DNA of 64,000 nt from Pseudokordiimonas caeni. Lineage in GTDB: Bacteria > Pseudomonadota > Alphaproteobacteria > Sphingomonadales > Kordiimonadaceae. The notes below the pieces were generated by a model, which saw nothing but the letters and a program-made list of their open reading frames with translations, ran no database searches and had not been told where the DNA came from. Every line of letters begins with the position of its first letter. Position 1 is the stretch's first letter. The stretch is taken from positions 1,713,255-1,777,254 of the forward strand of contig NZ_JAPPRR010000001.1 of NCBI RefSeq assembly GCF_026719705.1, in the 5' to 3' direction. Of this stretch, positions 1 to 11,846 are shown in pieces. The position numbers and the translations under genes were made by a program.

Positions 1-714
1 TTCAGGCTCTATTCTGCAAATCGCGAGCGCATATCGCGCGGGCAATTCTTTGCAATTTTCCACATGGGGCGTTGCCGAAACAGCATGATCACCACCGTAA
101 GGGATCGTCACGCAAGGGACGCCGTATCGCGCCTGAACATATTCAGCAACCGCCTTGTTGTCGGCGACCACCACATCTGAAAAACGAACGGCGGCCCATT
201 CCGAGACTTTAAGCACGGCGCGCGCCAGAGGGCTCCACTTGTCGCGGCGCCACTCGATGCCATCAATGTTCGTGACGATACGAGGGCGTCCGAGCACCTT
301 CCGCGCAATTCGAATTAAGGGCAAAATCAAAGCGCCGGAAACACCCAGAAGGAGAATGTGACTGGAGCCCCGCATCAGGGCATCAAGCATCGACCAAGCG
401 TCATAGACCATGCTGGATGCGCCGTTTGCCCGCAGAGGAACGAACCGGCGACGCGCACCCCTGAAACAGGGCGCCCGGTCTTCAAACGCGGGTGCAGAGC
501 AGTAAACTGTAATCCCGGCTCCGCCCTCTGCCCGTTCGGCATATGTCACCAGATTTTCGGCGAGGGTTTCGAAGCCACCATAGCTGCCCGGAACCCCGAC
601 CGTGCCTATGATCGCCACATGGAACGCAGACTGGATGCCATCTTTTTTCTTTTTCTTCGACTTTTGAGACAATCGTCGCCAGCCCCCGCATCCCCGCTTG
701 CATTCGCCATTCAT
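1..714 (-). CDS. DUF1972-type glycosyltransferase, C-terminus cut by window edge
   Basis: The reverse-strand frame is open from an ATG at 714 to the window edge, so only the N-terminal two thirds is present. Visible motifs are VAIIGTVGVPGSYGGFETL near residue 25 and TNIDGIEWRRDKW in the middle, which are hallmarks of the DUF1972 N-terminal domain of rhamnosyltransferase-like GT-B glycosyltransferases. Such enzymes transfer a sugar from an NDP donor onto a growing surface polysaccharide on the cytoplasmic side of the membrane. The first ~25 residues are Lys/Arg-rich and poorly conserved, and a GTG at the VAIIG segment (about 620) is an alternative start. It is divergent from the sugar-phosphate transferase at 847. 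Family is well supported; donor and acceptor sugars cannot be read from the sequence. Confidence 0.85.
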   Translation of the reverse strand, partial: MNGECKRGCGGWRRLSQKSKKKKKDGIQSAFHVAIIGTVGVPGSYGGFETLAENLVTYAERAEGGAGITVYCSAPAFEDRAPCFRGARRRFVPLRANGASSMVYDAWSMLDALMRGSSHILLLGVSGALILPLIRIARKVLGRPRIVTNIDGIEWRRDKWSPLARAVLKVSEWAAVRFSDVVVADNKAVAEYVQARYGVPCVTIPYGGDHAVSATPHVENCKELPARYALAICRIEPE

Positions 715-846
715 GGCGCCTCCGGACCGCACCCTCCAACAGAGCAGACGGTGCTGGACGACACCCGATCAACCCCATATATTCTGCTGAACCGTCTCAG
801 ACAATCTCGTTCCAAACGTGTTGGACACTCAGCGGGCAGTACATCC
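715..846. promoter_or_regulatory. divergent intergenic region, glycosyltransferase / WecA-like gene
   Basis: This 132-base spacer separates two divergent polysaccharide genes and should hold both promoters. I could not identify a convincing -35/-10 pair or operator. Confidence 0.3.
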
Positions 847-1869
847 ATGAGCCTTATTATTGCCTACCTTGGCATACTGACGGTCCTCGTTATAGCCCTG
901 AACGCCCGGTTCCTGGGCGAGGCCCTCGGCGTCATGGATGACCCGGAGCTCGAAAAACACAAGCGGCATACTATCTCCACGCCACTGATCGGCTCATTGC
1001 TCGTCGGGTCAATCGCCGTCACTATCGTCATAAATCAGATGGTCTTTGAGCTGAGTGATCGCTGGGGTGGCGTGAGCACCTGCGTCCTTCTTGTCGCAGC
1101 CTTGGGCTTTCTGGATGATCGCCACAATCTCAAATGGCAGCTCAGGCTCGCCCTTATTGTGGCCATCTGCGGCCTGCTCGTTTGGCTGGTGCCGGAAATC
1201 CGGCTAACCAGCCTCCACTGGTCCTTCGGCGAGACAATCGTTCTCAGTCATTGGGTCAGCATCCTCCTGACCGTCGCCTGCCTTGCCACCCTCGTCGTCT
1301 CGTTCAACATGATGGATGGATATAATGGCGGCGTGATCGGGATCAGCCTTATCCTGGTTCTTGTCATGGCGCTGCTGTCCGTCAGCCCGCACCGGCAGGC
1401 GATCTGCCTGTTCCTCGCCTCGGCCCTCGGCATCATGTTCGTTTACAACATGAAGGGGAAATTCTTCCTTGGAGACGGCGGCGCCTATGCGCTTGGCCTT
1501 CTGGTGGGTTCACTTGCGCTGATGACCTATAACCTTGGCAGTGCAACCGTGCCCGTCTATGCGGATACTGTGGGAATTTGGCTTATGTTGCCGGCTGTTG
1601 ACTGCCTGCGCGTTACGCTCGGTCGCAAGCTCCGGAAGCAGAGCCCTTTCAGTGCCAACCGCGACCATCTTCATCATATCCTCCTCGACCGTTTCGATGC
1701 CGGGACCACTCTGGCAATCATAATGTCGATTGTCGGGGCAACCGTCAGCTTGTCGCTCTTCACGGCGTCCTACAGCTTCATCCTGTTCGCTGCCTGTTTC
1801 TGCCTCTACTTCTTCATCCTGCCCATCATCGACAGCACCTTCCCTGCCAAAGCAGAAAACCCATTGTAG
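847..1869 (+). CDS. WecA/MraY-family undecaprenyl-phosphate sugar-1-phosphate transferase
   Basis: This 340-residue polytopic membrane protein of glycosyltransferase family 4 attaches a sugar-1-phosphate (usually GlcNAc-1-P) to undecaprenyl phosphate and so initiates a surface polysaccharide. Hydrophobic segments run through the whole length. The family signatures are in order: the DDPELEKHKRHTISTPLIG segment near 31-49, the Asp pair in LGFLDDRHN (D90, D91), NMMDGYNG at 154-161, FLGDGGAYALG near 205, and the His motif DHLHHILLDR in the C-terminal third. The frame stays open further upstream to 358, but that part runs antisense to the glycosyltransferase gene and has no membrane character. The ATG at 847, giving MSLIIAYLG, fits family N-termini, although no strong ribosome site precedes it. 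The exact sugar is unknown. Confidence 0.88.
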   Translation: MSLIIAYLGILTVLVIALNARFLGEALGVMDDPELEKHKRHTISTPLIGSLLVGSIAVTIVINQMVFELSDRWGGVSTCVLLVAALGFLDDRHNLKWQLRLALIVAICGLLVWLVPEIRLTSLHWSFGETIVLSHWVSILLTVACLATLVVSFNMMDGYNGGVIGISLILVLVMALLSVSPHRQAICLFLASALGIMFVYNMKGKFFLGDGGAYALGLLVGSLALMTYNLGSATVPVYADTVGIWLMLPAVDCLRVTLGRKLRKQSPFSANRDHLHHILLDRFDAGTTLAIIMSIVGATVSLSLFTASYSFILFAACFCLYFFILPIIDSTFPAKAENPL

Positions 1870-1978
1870 GAACCGGCATTCCGACGGACCCTTTTGGTTC
1901 CATTGGCCGAACCGCCGTCAGCTGGTGTAAGAATTGGCATGAGTTCAGCATCATTCGAGGAGCCCAGAGCAAAACCCC

Positions 1979-3373
1979 GTGCATAAATTCCTGATCTATT
2001 TTCTGATTGCCTTTTCGCCCCTTCCTTTTGCGAGCGCCCGCCCGGCGTGGCAATTGTTATGGACCGGGCTGATCTTATTCGCTTCGATTGCCTTTTTCGC
2101 AGAGCGTATCTGGCGGAAGCGTTGGCTTTTCCCCGGCACGCATTTGCGCTCGATCCCGAAGGTTCCCCTTGTTAGTTTCGGGGTTGTTACCCTGTGGGCA
2201 TTTATTCAGCCCCTGAGCCTCGGCATTGCTTCCGGCCAGTATCCTTTTGATTCCACGTTTGCATTTGCTGAAGTTGCGGGCGCGCCAACATCAATTGCGG
2301 TCAATACGGAAGCAGGCTTTTTCGGGGCCCTGCAGCTCCTGTCACACCTTGTGCTTTTCGTGCTTGTCTTCGCTTATGCACGCAGCCCCGAGACTGCCAA
2401 CCGGCTGATACGCTTCATCGCCATAACAACGACCTGTTATGCAGCATACGGATTCATCACCTATATTTCCGGCAACGAGAAGATACTCTGGTTCGACAAG
2501 TGGGCGAGCCTCGACAGCCTGACTTCCACCTTCGTCAACCGAAACAACTACGCAACCTATGCCGGGATTGGCATCATCTGCTGCCTTGTCTGGTGCTCGG
2601 ATATCGTGATGCCTGAAAAGACAACGGCGCTGAACCGCCGGGAACGTTTGGGCCAAACCATCAACCTCATCCTCGGCAGAGGCTGGGTTCTCGGGCTGAT
2701 GCTGCTTGTATCCTTCTCGGCACTCATGCTCACCAACTCGCGGCTTGGAACAGCGGCGAGCATACTTGCTATACTGTTATTCCTGACAACAGCCTTTGTC
2801 CGACATTGCCACCCCGGCTTTCGCAAACTGGCGGTCTTCGGAACTGCGCTCCTTGCATTGCTGTACGTCGGCTACAATCTGAGCGGCGATATGCTGCAGG
2901 AGCGCCTCCTGGCCGACCCGCTTGAGGATGCCCGCTTTGAAATCTATCCCGGCGTCATCGACGCCATCGGACAGCGCCCGCTCACAGGGTACGGACTGGG
3001 CAGCTTTGCCGATATCTTCCAGATGGTCCGGTCGCCCGAACTACCGGATCGGGTGAATTTCGACCAGGCGCACAGCGACTATCTGGAAATGGCCTTCAGT
3101 CTCGGCATTCCGGCATCCCTGATTGCGCTCATCGGGTTCATCTCTTGCCTCATCGCGCCGCTCAGGACACTGACGGCAAGCGATCGGCTTTTCCATACGA
3201 AACTCGGGATTCTCGCCGCCTCGTTCCTGGTTGCCGTGCATTCAACACTCGATTTCCCGCTCAGAATTCCGGCGATATCATATGTCCTGACCTGCCTTCT
3301 TGCGCTCGGCGTCAGCTCTGGGACGTTCGCGCCGAGCATTTCCGGCAAGCACCAGCGCACGTCCGGTCGATAA
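1979..3373 (+). CDS. O-antigen ligase/polymerase-like (Wzy/WaaL) membrane protein
   Basis: The 464-residue product is almost entirely hydrophobic, with roughly ten to twelve membrane segments. A large periplasmic loop between about 320 and 375 carries GYGLGSF and then the QAHSDYLEMAFSLG stretch, which is typical of the Wzy_C (O-antigen ligase/polymerase) domain, where an AHNDYLE-like motif precedes the last helices. The start is GTG at 1979, with GAGGAG at 1957-1962 as a somewhat distant ribosome site. It follows the sugar-phosphate transferase by 109 bases on the same strand and is probably co-expressed. It could be either a ligase joining glycan to lipid A core or a polymerase; sequence alone does not separate them. 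Confidence 0.8.
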   Translation: MHKFLIYFLIAFSPLPFASARPAWQLLWTGLILFASIAFFAERIWRKRWLFPGTHLRSIPKVPLVSFGVVTLWAFIQPLSLGIASGQYPFDSTFAFAEVAGAPTSIAVNTEAGFFGALQLLSHLVLFVLVFAYARSPETANRLIRFIAITTTCYAAYGFITYISGNEKILWFDKWASLDSLTSTFVNRNNYATYAGIGIICCLVWCSDIVMPEKTTALNRRERLGQTINLILGRGWVLGLMLLVSFSALMLTNSRLGTAASILAILLFLTTAFVRHCHPGFRKLAVFGTALLALLYVGYNLSGDMLQERLLADPLEDARFEIYPGVIDAIGQRPLTGYGLGSFADIFQMVRSPELPDRVNFDQAHSDYLEMAFSLGIPASLIALIGFISCLIAPLRTLTASDRLFHTKLGILAASFLVAVHSTLDFPLRIPAISYVLTCLLALGVSSGTFAPSISGKHQRTSGR

Positions 3374-3524
3374 CCAAGGACTGTCAGAGGCAAATTTGGC
3401 GCACTCAGGCGCACTTTCCAGGGAATTCCCGGGAAAATGATATGAGCGAGAAATCGCAAAAATCAAGCGTTTCCAGTGTCTTGGGAAGATTGGGGAATTG
3501 TGGGGAAGTGAGAAAAACCACCCC

Positions 3525-3597
3525 TTGGTGCCCGCTGCCGGCACCAGAGTTATAATTATATCAATAAGTTACAAGCACTTGGCGCAAATTTGGCGCA
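3525..3597 (+). repeat. att-like direct repeat, copy A
   Basis: This 73-base sequence recurs in the same orientation at 37820-37892, with 62 of 73 positions identical by my hand alignment; the first 26 bases are identical. It contains TGGTGCC, seven bases, then GGCACCA, the arm-7 bp-arm layout of a tyrosine-recombinase core site. Two direct TTGGCGCA boxes follow, which could be arm-type sites. No tRNA cloverleaf can be folded around it. No integrase gene is visible between the copies, so the attachment-site reading is inference. Confidence 0.6.
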
Positions 3598-3746
3598 CGA
3601 TTTTTTCCGCGACCTCCCCCTTTTCCGCCCCATGCCTTCTATAATTCTACTTGGATTTGGCGCCAATTATTGAAGGAATTCGTATAAAGGAGGCTCCACA
3701 AGACGAGGATACTTGGGAAGCCCTCATGTTTCATCTTTAAAAAGTT

Positions 3747-3777
3747 GGGTGGTGAGGACCATCTCTAAGCACCACCC
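3747..3777 (-). terminator. Terminator of the ligK-ligU-ligI operon
   Basis: GGGTGGTG (3747-3754) pairs with CACCACCC (3770-3777). On the minus strand the hairpin is followed by AACTTTTTAA. It lies 57 bases beyond the ligI stop codon, in the right place for a Rho-independent terminator. Confidence 0.65.
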
Positions 3778-3833
3778 TTTGAGTTAGGAACAACACAAAT
3801 TTAATACGATAAAAAACCTTATATCATATTGAT

Positions 3834-5759
<1,926 letters not shown>

Positions 5760-5767
<8 letters not shown>

Positions 5768-6434
5768 ATTTCAGGCCCGCCTTCTCGAGCGGCTCGCGCA
5801 TTTTGTACATATCAAGGCCCAGAATGCCGGACGCGAGCTTGGCGCGCTTGTCACCTTCATTGGCTTCCCGGGCCTGCGCCTTGGCAAGTACATCGGCCGC
5901 TGTGGCGCGCGGCACCACGCAGACGCCGTCATCATCAGCGACAATCACATCGCCCGCCTGAATGGCGGCCCCCGCACAGACGATGGGCACATTCACCGAC
6001 CCGAGGGTCGCCTTGACGGTGCCTTGCGCCGAAATGGCCTTCGACCAGACGGGGAATCCCATTTCCGTCAGGTCGCGCACATCGCGCACGCCGGCATCGA
6101 TGATGAGGCCACGGCAGCCGCGCGCCTGCGCCGAGGTTGCCAGAAGGTCGCCAAAATAGCCGTCGGTGCAAGGGCTTGTCGGCGCCAGCACCAGAATGTC
6201 GCCGGCCTTCAACTGTTCGATGGCCACATGGACCATCCAGTTGTCGCCGGGCGGCGCAGAGATGGTGACCGCCGAACCCGCAATGCGGGCGCCCGTATAG
6301 ATGGGCCGCATATAGGGCAGCATCAGGCCTGTCCGCCCCTGCGCTTCATGCACAGTCGCAACACCGCAGGCCGCGAGCCCATCGATGACTGCGGCGTCCG
6401 CCCGCTCGATATTTTGAACCACGATGCCGGACAT
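5760..6434 (-). CDS. ligK: 4-Carboxy-4-hydroxy-2-oxoadipate aldolase (RraA-like)
   Basis: LigK cleaves 4-carboxy-4-hydroxy-2-oxoadipate to pyruvate and oxaloacetate (EC 4.1.3.17), the last step of the 4,5-cleavage pathway. The 224-residue protein is an RraA-fold class II aldolase with [25 protein letters not shown] followed by [14 protein letters not shown], the divalent-metal and oxaloacetate site of this family. I start at the ATG at 6434 (MSGIVVQNI), preceded by an AAGGAAGGGA ribosome site. The open frame extends upstream to 6797, but that part is antisense to the LysR gene and unlike any aldolase. It is the first gene of the ligK-ligU-ligI operon, divergent from the LysR regulator. Confidence 0.92.
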
Positions 6435-6537
6435 GACGATCCCTTCCTTTCCTGTTTCAACCCCAAGGGTCGCCCCGGCCCGATGCCAAGACAAGACGGA
6501 ATGGTGGACAAGCCATAAATTTTTGCTAAGAAATGCT
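6435..6537. promoter_or_regulatory. Divergent ligK / LysR control region
   Basis: This 103-base spacer must carry the ligK promoter and the regulator's own promoter. CATAAATTTTTGCTAAGAAATG, just before the LysR start codon, is an imperfect inverted repeat of the kind LysR proteins bind. Its assignment as the operator is inference. Confidence 0.45.
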
Positions 6538-7698
6538 ATGAACCTTTGGCATTTCAACATCAGGCACCTGCGTGCCCTTGTCGCCATATCCCGCCACGGG
6601 ACGCTCTCGCGGGCTGCCCGTGCGGTCAGCCTTACGCAGCCAGCGGTGACACAGGCGATCAGCAAGCTCGAACGCCAGTTCGGCCTGCCGCTTTTCGTCC
6701 GCCGGCCCGATGGCATGGACGCGACGGAAGCGGCCCTGATCCTGCGCCCGCGTATCGAGAAGGCCCTTTCCCATATTGGATCGTCGCGGGTAACCACGAC
6801 CCAGATGCGGGCGCTGGTTCTGGTCGCGGAAGCCGGCAGTTACAGCGAGGCAAGCCGCAAGGCCGGATTGACCGAAGCCTCGCTCCACCGCGCCCTCGCG
6901 GATCTTTCAGTGGCGACGGGTGAACGGCTGGTTGAACGGCGCGGCCGGGGCATCATGCTCACGGCGAAGGGCTTGGCCACTGCGCGGGCCTACCGCCTCG
7001 CCAACGTGGAAATTATCGCCGCTCTTTCAGAACTCGACGCCCTGAAAGGGTATGAAACCGGCCGGATTGCGATTGGCGCCATGCCACTTAGCCGAGCCAA
7101 ATTACTGCCCGCAGCCATCGCGCTTTTTCACCAACGTTTCCCCGACGTCGACATAGTGGTCGCGGAAGGATCCCACAATGAACTGGTCGGCCCCTTGCGG
7201 GACGGCGAGCTGGATTTCATGATCGGCGCCCTGCGCACGCCCGATGCATTCAACGACCTGACACAGACCCATCTGTTCGTGGACCGGCCGGTCATTCTGG
7301 GGCGCAGCGGCCATCCGCTTACCGGCACCAGGCCTGACGCCGCGACACTTGCCGGATATCCCTGGATCGTGGCAGGCCCCGGCGCCCCGCTCCGCGCGCA
7401 GTGGGAGGAAATTTTCACCCACGCCGGCATCGCACCGCCCCATGTACCCATTGAGTGCGGGTCGGTGATCACGATCCGCCAACTTCTGATGACCGGCGAT
7501 TTCCTGACCCTGCTGTCGCCCGATCAGGTGGCCGTGGAACTCGAAGCCGGATGGCTCGAAAGGGTCGCGCCGCCGCCTGTTGCCATCAGCCGCAATATCG
7601 GTGTGACGACGCGCCTCGACTGGACCCCGACCCCCAGCCAGCAGGCTTTCATGGAACTACTGATCGAACAGGCCACGCTCCATAACACTTCACAATAA
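6538..7698 (+). CDS. LysR-type regulator with two tandem HTH segments, lig pathway
   Basis: The 386-residue protein is about 80 residues longer than a usual LysR regulator. Residues 7-66 form a normal LysR winged HTH ([31 protein letters not shown]). Residues 88-147 form a second, diverged one ([31 protein letters not shown], ending in an RRGRGIMLT wing). An ordinary LysR substrate-binding domain follows from about 175. Tandem HTH LysR proteins are associated with gallate/protocatechuate regulation in some proteobacteria; I infer that this one controls the two flanking lig operons. Its start is the ATG at 6538; longer upstream starts would overlap ligK. The effector is probably a pathway acid such as protocatechuate or 4-oxalomesaconate, but this cannot be read from sequence. 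Confidence 0.85.
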   Translation: MNLWHFNIRHLRALVAISRHGTLSRAARAVSLTQPAVTQAISKLERQFGLPLFVRRPDGMDATEAALILRPRIEKALSHIGSSRVTTTQMRALVLVAEAGSYSEASRKAGLTEASLHRALADLSVATGERLVERRGRGIMLTAKGLATARAYRLANVEIIAALSELDALKGYETGRIAIGAMPLSRAKLLPAAIALFHQRFPDVDIVVAEGSHNELVGPLRDGELDFMIGALRTPDAFNDLTQTHLFVDRPVILGRSGHPLTGTRPDAATLAGYPWIVAGPGAPLRAQWEEIFTHAGIAPPHVPIECGSVITIRQLLMTGDFLTLLSPDQVAVELEAGWLERVAPPPVAISRNIGVTTRLDWTPTPSQQAFMELLIEQATLHNTSQ

Positions 7699-7704
7699 CT
7701 TATG
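7681..7704. promoter_or_regulatory. Possible LysR site before the ligJABC operon
   Basis: CATAA (7681-7685) and TTATG (7700-7704) form an inverted repeat with a 14-base spacer. It overlaps the end of the LysR gene and lies 55 bases before the next start codon. Position and symmetry fit a LysR activator site; there is no further evidence. Confidence 0.35.
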
Positions 7705-7759
7705 ACTAGAGCGACCTTCCGATTGGAAGCCTCAGCCGGCCTCGGCCTATGGTGTTTCC

Positions 7760-8623
7760 ATGAAGCAGGATCTTGCCATCATTGGGTTCGGGGAAGCCGG
7801 CGAGACTTTCGCCGCTGCGGCCAATTGGCGCACCGACGCGCGGGTTTTTGATATTGCCACAACAGAGGCCGCATCTGCGGGCGCTATGCAGAACCGCTAC
7901 AGCACTGCAGGCGTGCATGGCTGCACGAGCCTTGAAGACGCCATTGCAGGCCGGGCGGTTATCCTGAGCCTCGTGACGGCGGAATCATCGCTCGCTGTCG
8001 CCCGCAAGGCCGCAGGCCACATGGCTGCCGGCAGCCTGTATTTCGACATGAACTCGGTTTCGCCCGGCACCAAGCGGGAAGCTGCCGCCTTTATCGAGGG
8101 GGCGGGGGGCCGCTACGTGGATGTGGCGATCATGGCGCCGGTCAACCCCGCCCGTCTTGACGTCCCGCTTCTCGTGAGCGGCGACTGGGGTGCGGAAGCC
8201 GAAGCAAAGCTCACGGGCCTTGGCTTCAGGGCCGTCCGCCGCGTGGCAGGTGGCGTGGGCCGCGCCTCCGCCATCAAGATGGTCCGTTCGGTGATGATCA
8301 AGGGCATCGAGGCGCTGACTGCCGAATGCATGCTCGCCGCCAGTGCCGCAGGCGTTGTCGACGATGTCCTTGCCTCGCTTGGTGCCGAATGGGCAGACAA
8401 GGCGAATTACAATCTCGACCGCATGCTGGTGCATGGCCTGCGCCGCGCCGCCGAGATGGACGAAGTGGTCCGCACCCTTGACGAACTTGGCGTCGATCCC
8501 CTGATGACCCGCGGCACAGTGGTGCGCCAGCGCGCCCTTGGCAGCATGGGGCACAAAAAGCCGCCACAGAATCTGACCGCCAAACTGGCCCTAATCACCG
8601 GAAAGAAGGAGGCGGCTGAATGA
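7760..8623 (+). CDS. NAD(P)-binding beta-hydroxyacid dehydrogenase-like protein, DUF1932 type
   Basis: The 287-residue protein has an N-terminal Rossmann fold with GFGEAG at 9-14, as in 6-phosphogluconate/3-hydroxyisobutyrate dehydrogenases, and a C-terminal DUF1932 domain (about 190-260, beginning IKMVRSVMIKGIEALTAEC). It opens the seven-gene plus-strand lig operon and overlaps ligJ by 4 bases, so it is translated with the pathway. The classical 4,5-cleavage route needs no enzyme of this type. It may process a side product or a related carboxylated hydroxy acid, or recycle NADPH. Function is not known; the family call is firm. Confidence 0.78.
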   Translation: MKQDLAIIGFGEAGETFAAAANWRTDARVFDIATTEAASAGAMQNRYSTAGVHGCTSLEDAIAGRAVILSLVTAESSLAVARKAAGHMAAGSLYFDMNSVSPGTKREAAAFIEGAGGRYVDVAIMAPVNPARLDVPLLVSGDWGAEAEAKLTGLGFRAVRRVAGGVGRASAIKMVRSVMIKGIEALTAECMLAASAAGVVDDVLASLGAEWADKANYNLDRMLVHGLRRAAEMDEVVRTLDELGVDPLMTRGTVVRQRALGSMGHKKPPQNLTAKLALITGKKEAAE

Positions 8624-9641
8624 CCCTCGTCATTGATTGCCACGGCCATTACACCACAGCACCCGAACCGCACAATGAATGGCGTGAGGCCCAGAAGGCT
8701 GCCTTCAAAACGGGTGGGAGGCCCCCCGCCTACCCCGATATATCGGACGCTGAAATCATCGAGACGATCGAAAAGAACCAGTTAAAGCTGATCCGCGAGC
8801 GCGGCGCCGATATGACGATCTTTTCGCCTCGTGCATCCGCCATGGCGCACCATGTGGGCGATCAGGCGGTAAGCCAGGCTTGGTCCGAACACTGCAACAA
8901 CCTGATCGCGCGGGTGGCGGGGCTCTATCCCGAGGTTTTCGCCCCCGTCTGCATGCTGCCGCAGTCGCCGGCGGCTGACCTGACAGCCTCCATCGCCGAG
9001 CTTGAGCGCTGTGTGACACAGCATGGCTTCATCGGCTGCAATCTCAATCCCGATCCGGGCGGCGGTCATTTCAACCACCCGCCGCTGACCGACCGCTACT
9101 GGTATCCGATCTACGAGAAGATGGTGGAGCTGGACGTACCCGCCATGATCCATGTCTCGGGCAGTTGCAACCCCGGCCTTCACGCCACCGGCGCCTTCTA
9201 TATCGCCGCAGACAGCATCGCCTTCATGCAGCTGTTGCAGGGGGACCTGTTCAAGGACTTCCCGACGCTTCGCATGATCATCCCGCATGGCGGCGGCGCG
9301 GTGCCCTATCACTGGGGCCGCTATCGGGGCCTTGCCGACATGCTGAAAAAGCCGGCGCTTGATGGGCACCTGATGAACAATGTCTTTTTTGACACCTGCG
9401 TTTATCACCAGCCGGGGATCGACCTGCTGGCAAACGTGATCGACACCAAGAATATTCTTTTCGGATCCGAAATGGTTGGTGCGGTGCGCGGTATCGACCC
9501 GACCACCGGCCATTATTTCGATGATACCAAGCGCTATATCGATGCGCTTGATATACCGGATGCCGACCGGCACGCGATCTTCGAGGGCAATGCCCGGCGC
9601 GTCTTCCCGCGGCTTGACACGCAGTTGAAAGCGAGGGGCCT

Positions 9642-9645
<4 letters not shown>
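8620..9645 (+). CDS. ligJ: 4-Oxalomesaconate hydratase
   Basis: LigJ hydrates 4-oxalomesaconate to 4-carboxy-4-hydroxy-2-oxoadipate (EC 4.2.1.83). The 341-residue protein belongs to the amidohydrolase superfamily and begins with the metal motif DCHGHY (His8, His10). LKLIRERGADMTIFSPRASAMAHHVGD and IIPHGGGAVPYHWGRY are further characteristic stretches, and the C-terminal GSEMVGAV segment carries the late acidic position. It overlaps both neighbours by 4 bases (DUF1932 gene and ligA), so the operon is tightly coupled. Length and motifs fit LigJ from sphingomonads. Confidence 0.92.
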
Positions 9646-10894
<1,249 letters not shown>

Positions 10895-10896
10895 CA

Positions 10897-11844
10897 ATGC
10901 GGATCGCCCTCGCCGGTGCCGGCGCCTTCGGAGAGAAGCACCTTGACGGCCTCAGGAAAATCGACGGCGTAACCGTCACCTCGCTCGTTGGCCGCCGGCT
11001 GGAGCCGACCCAGGCCATTGCCGAGAAATACGGCATCCCCCATGCGACCACTGACCTTGCTGAAACACTGTCCCGCGACGACGTGGACGCGGTGATCCTG
11101 TGTACGCCGACACAGATGCATGCCGCACAAGCCATCCAGTGCATGGATGCCGGCAAGCATGTGCAGGTAGAAATCCCCCTCGCCGACAGCTGGGCGGATT
11201 CGGAAGCAGTGATGAAGAAGCAGCAGGAAACCGGCCTTGTCTGCATGGTCGGCCATACCCGCCGCTTCAACCCGTCGCACCAGTGGGTCCATAACCGCAT
11301 CAAGGCGGGGGAACTGAATGTCCAGCAGATGGACGTGCAGACCTATTTCTTCCGCCGCCAGAACATGAACGCCAAAGGCGAGCCCAGAAGCTGGACGGAC
11401 CATCTGCTGTGGCACCATGCCGCCCACACGGTCGACCTGTTTGGCTATCAGGCGGGGCCGGTGGTTGCCGGCAACATCCTGCAGGGGCCGATCCACCCCG
11501 AGCTTGGCATCGCCATGGATATGTCAATCCAGTTGAAGGCTGAAAGCGGGGCGATCTGCACCCTGTCGCTCAGCTTCAACAACGACGGGCCGCTTGGCAC
11601 CTTCTTCCGCTACATCTGCGACAATGGCACCTATATCGCCCGCTATGACGATCTCGTCACCGGCCGAGAGGAAGCAATCGATGTGTCGAAGGTTGATGTC
11701 TCGATGAACGGGATCGAGCTGCAGGACCGCGAATTTATCGCCGCCATCCGTGAAGGGCGGGAACCCAATTCAAGCGTTGCCAAGGTCCTGCCCTGCTACA
11801 AGGTGCTACACGACCTTGAACAGCAACTGCGCAACGGAGGCTGA
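10897..11844 (+). CDS. ligC: 4-Carboxy-2-hydroxymuconate-6-semialdehyde dehydrogenase
   Basis: LigC oxidises the ring-cleavage product, as its cyclic hemiacetal, to 2-pyrone-4,6-dicarboxylate with NADP+ (EC 1.1.1.312). The 315-residue protein is a Gfo/Idh/MocA oxidoreductase: a Rossmann N-terminus with GAGAFGEKH at 7-15, then the GFO/IDH C-terminal domain with WTDHLLWHHAAHTVDLFGYQ. The ATG at 10897 follows CAGGAGA and is 2 bases past the ligB stop codon. The open frame begins further upstream in another frame of ligB; that part is spurious. Confidence 0.92.
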   Translation: MRIALAGAGAFGEKHLDGLRKIDGVTVTSLVGRRLEPTQAIAEKYGIPHATTDLAETLSRDDVDAVILCTPTQMHAAQAIQCMDAGKHVQVEIPLADSWADSEAVMKKQQETGLVCMVGHTRRFNPSHQWVHNRIKAGELNVQQMDVQTYFFRRQNMNAKGEPRSWTDHLLWHHAAHTVDLFGYQAGPVVAGNILQGPIHPELGIAMDMSIQLKAESGAICTLSLSFNNDGPLGTFFRYICDNGTYIARYDDLVTGREEAIDVSKVDVSMNGIELQDREFIAAIREGREPNSSVAKVLPCYKVLHDLEQQLRNGG

Positions 11845-11846
11845 TC

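Larger units (their letters stand above)
3374..3833. other. A+T-rich gap with att-like repeat and terminator
   Basis: No gene is seen in these 460 bases. They contain several copies of TTGGCGCA or close variants (3391-3404, 3407-3414, 3579-3597 and around 3653), the 73-bp repeat copy A and the terminator of the ligK-ligU-ligI operon. The composition is clearly more A+T-rich than the flanking genes. It marks the junction between the polysaccharide locus and the catabolic block. Confidence 0.6.

Noticed and set aside
358-846. Upstream extension of the sugar-phosphate transferase to a 503-residue protein
   Set aside because: The extra 163 residues run antisense to the well-conserved DUF1972 glycosyltransferase and have no membrane or family character.
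3278-3555. Small open frames across the 3' end of the O-antigen ligase gene and the following gap
   Set aside because: No ribosome site, no family resemblance, and they overlap the ligase frame or the repeat.
3525-3597. Possible tRNA 3' end because of the GGCACCA sequence
   Set aside because: No D-, anticodon or T-arm can be folded on either strand around either repeat copy.
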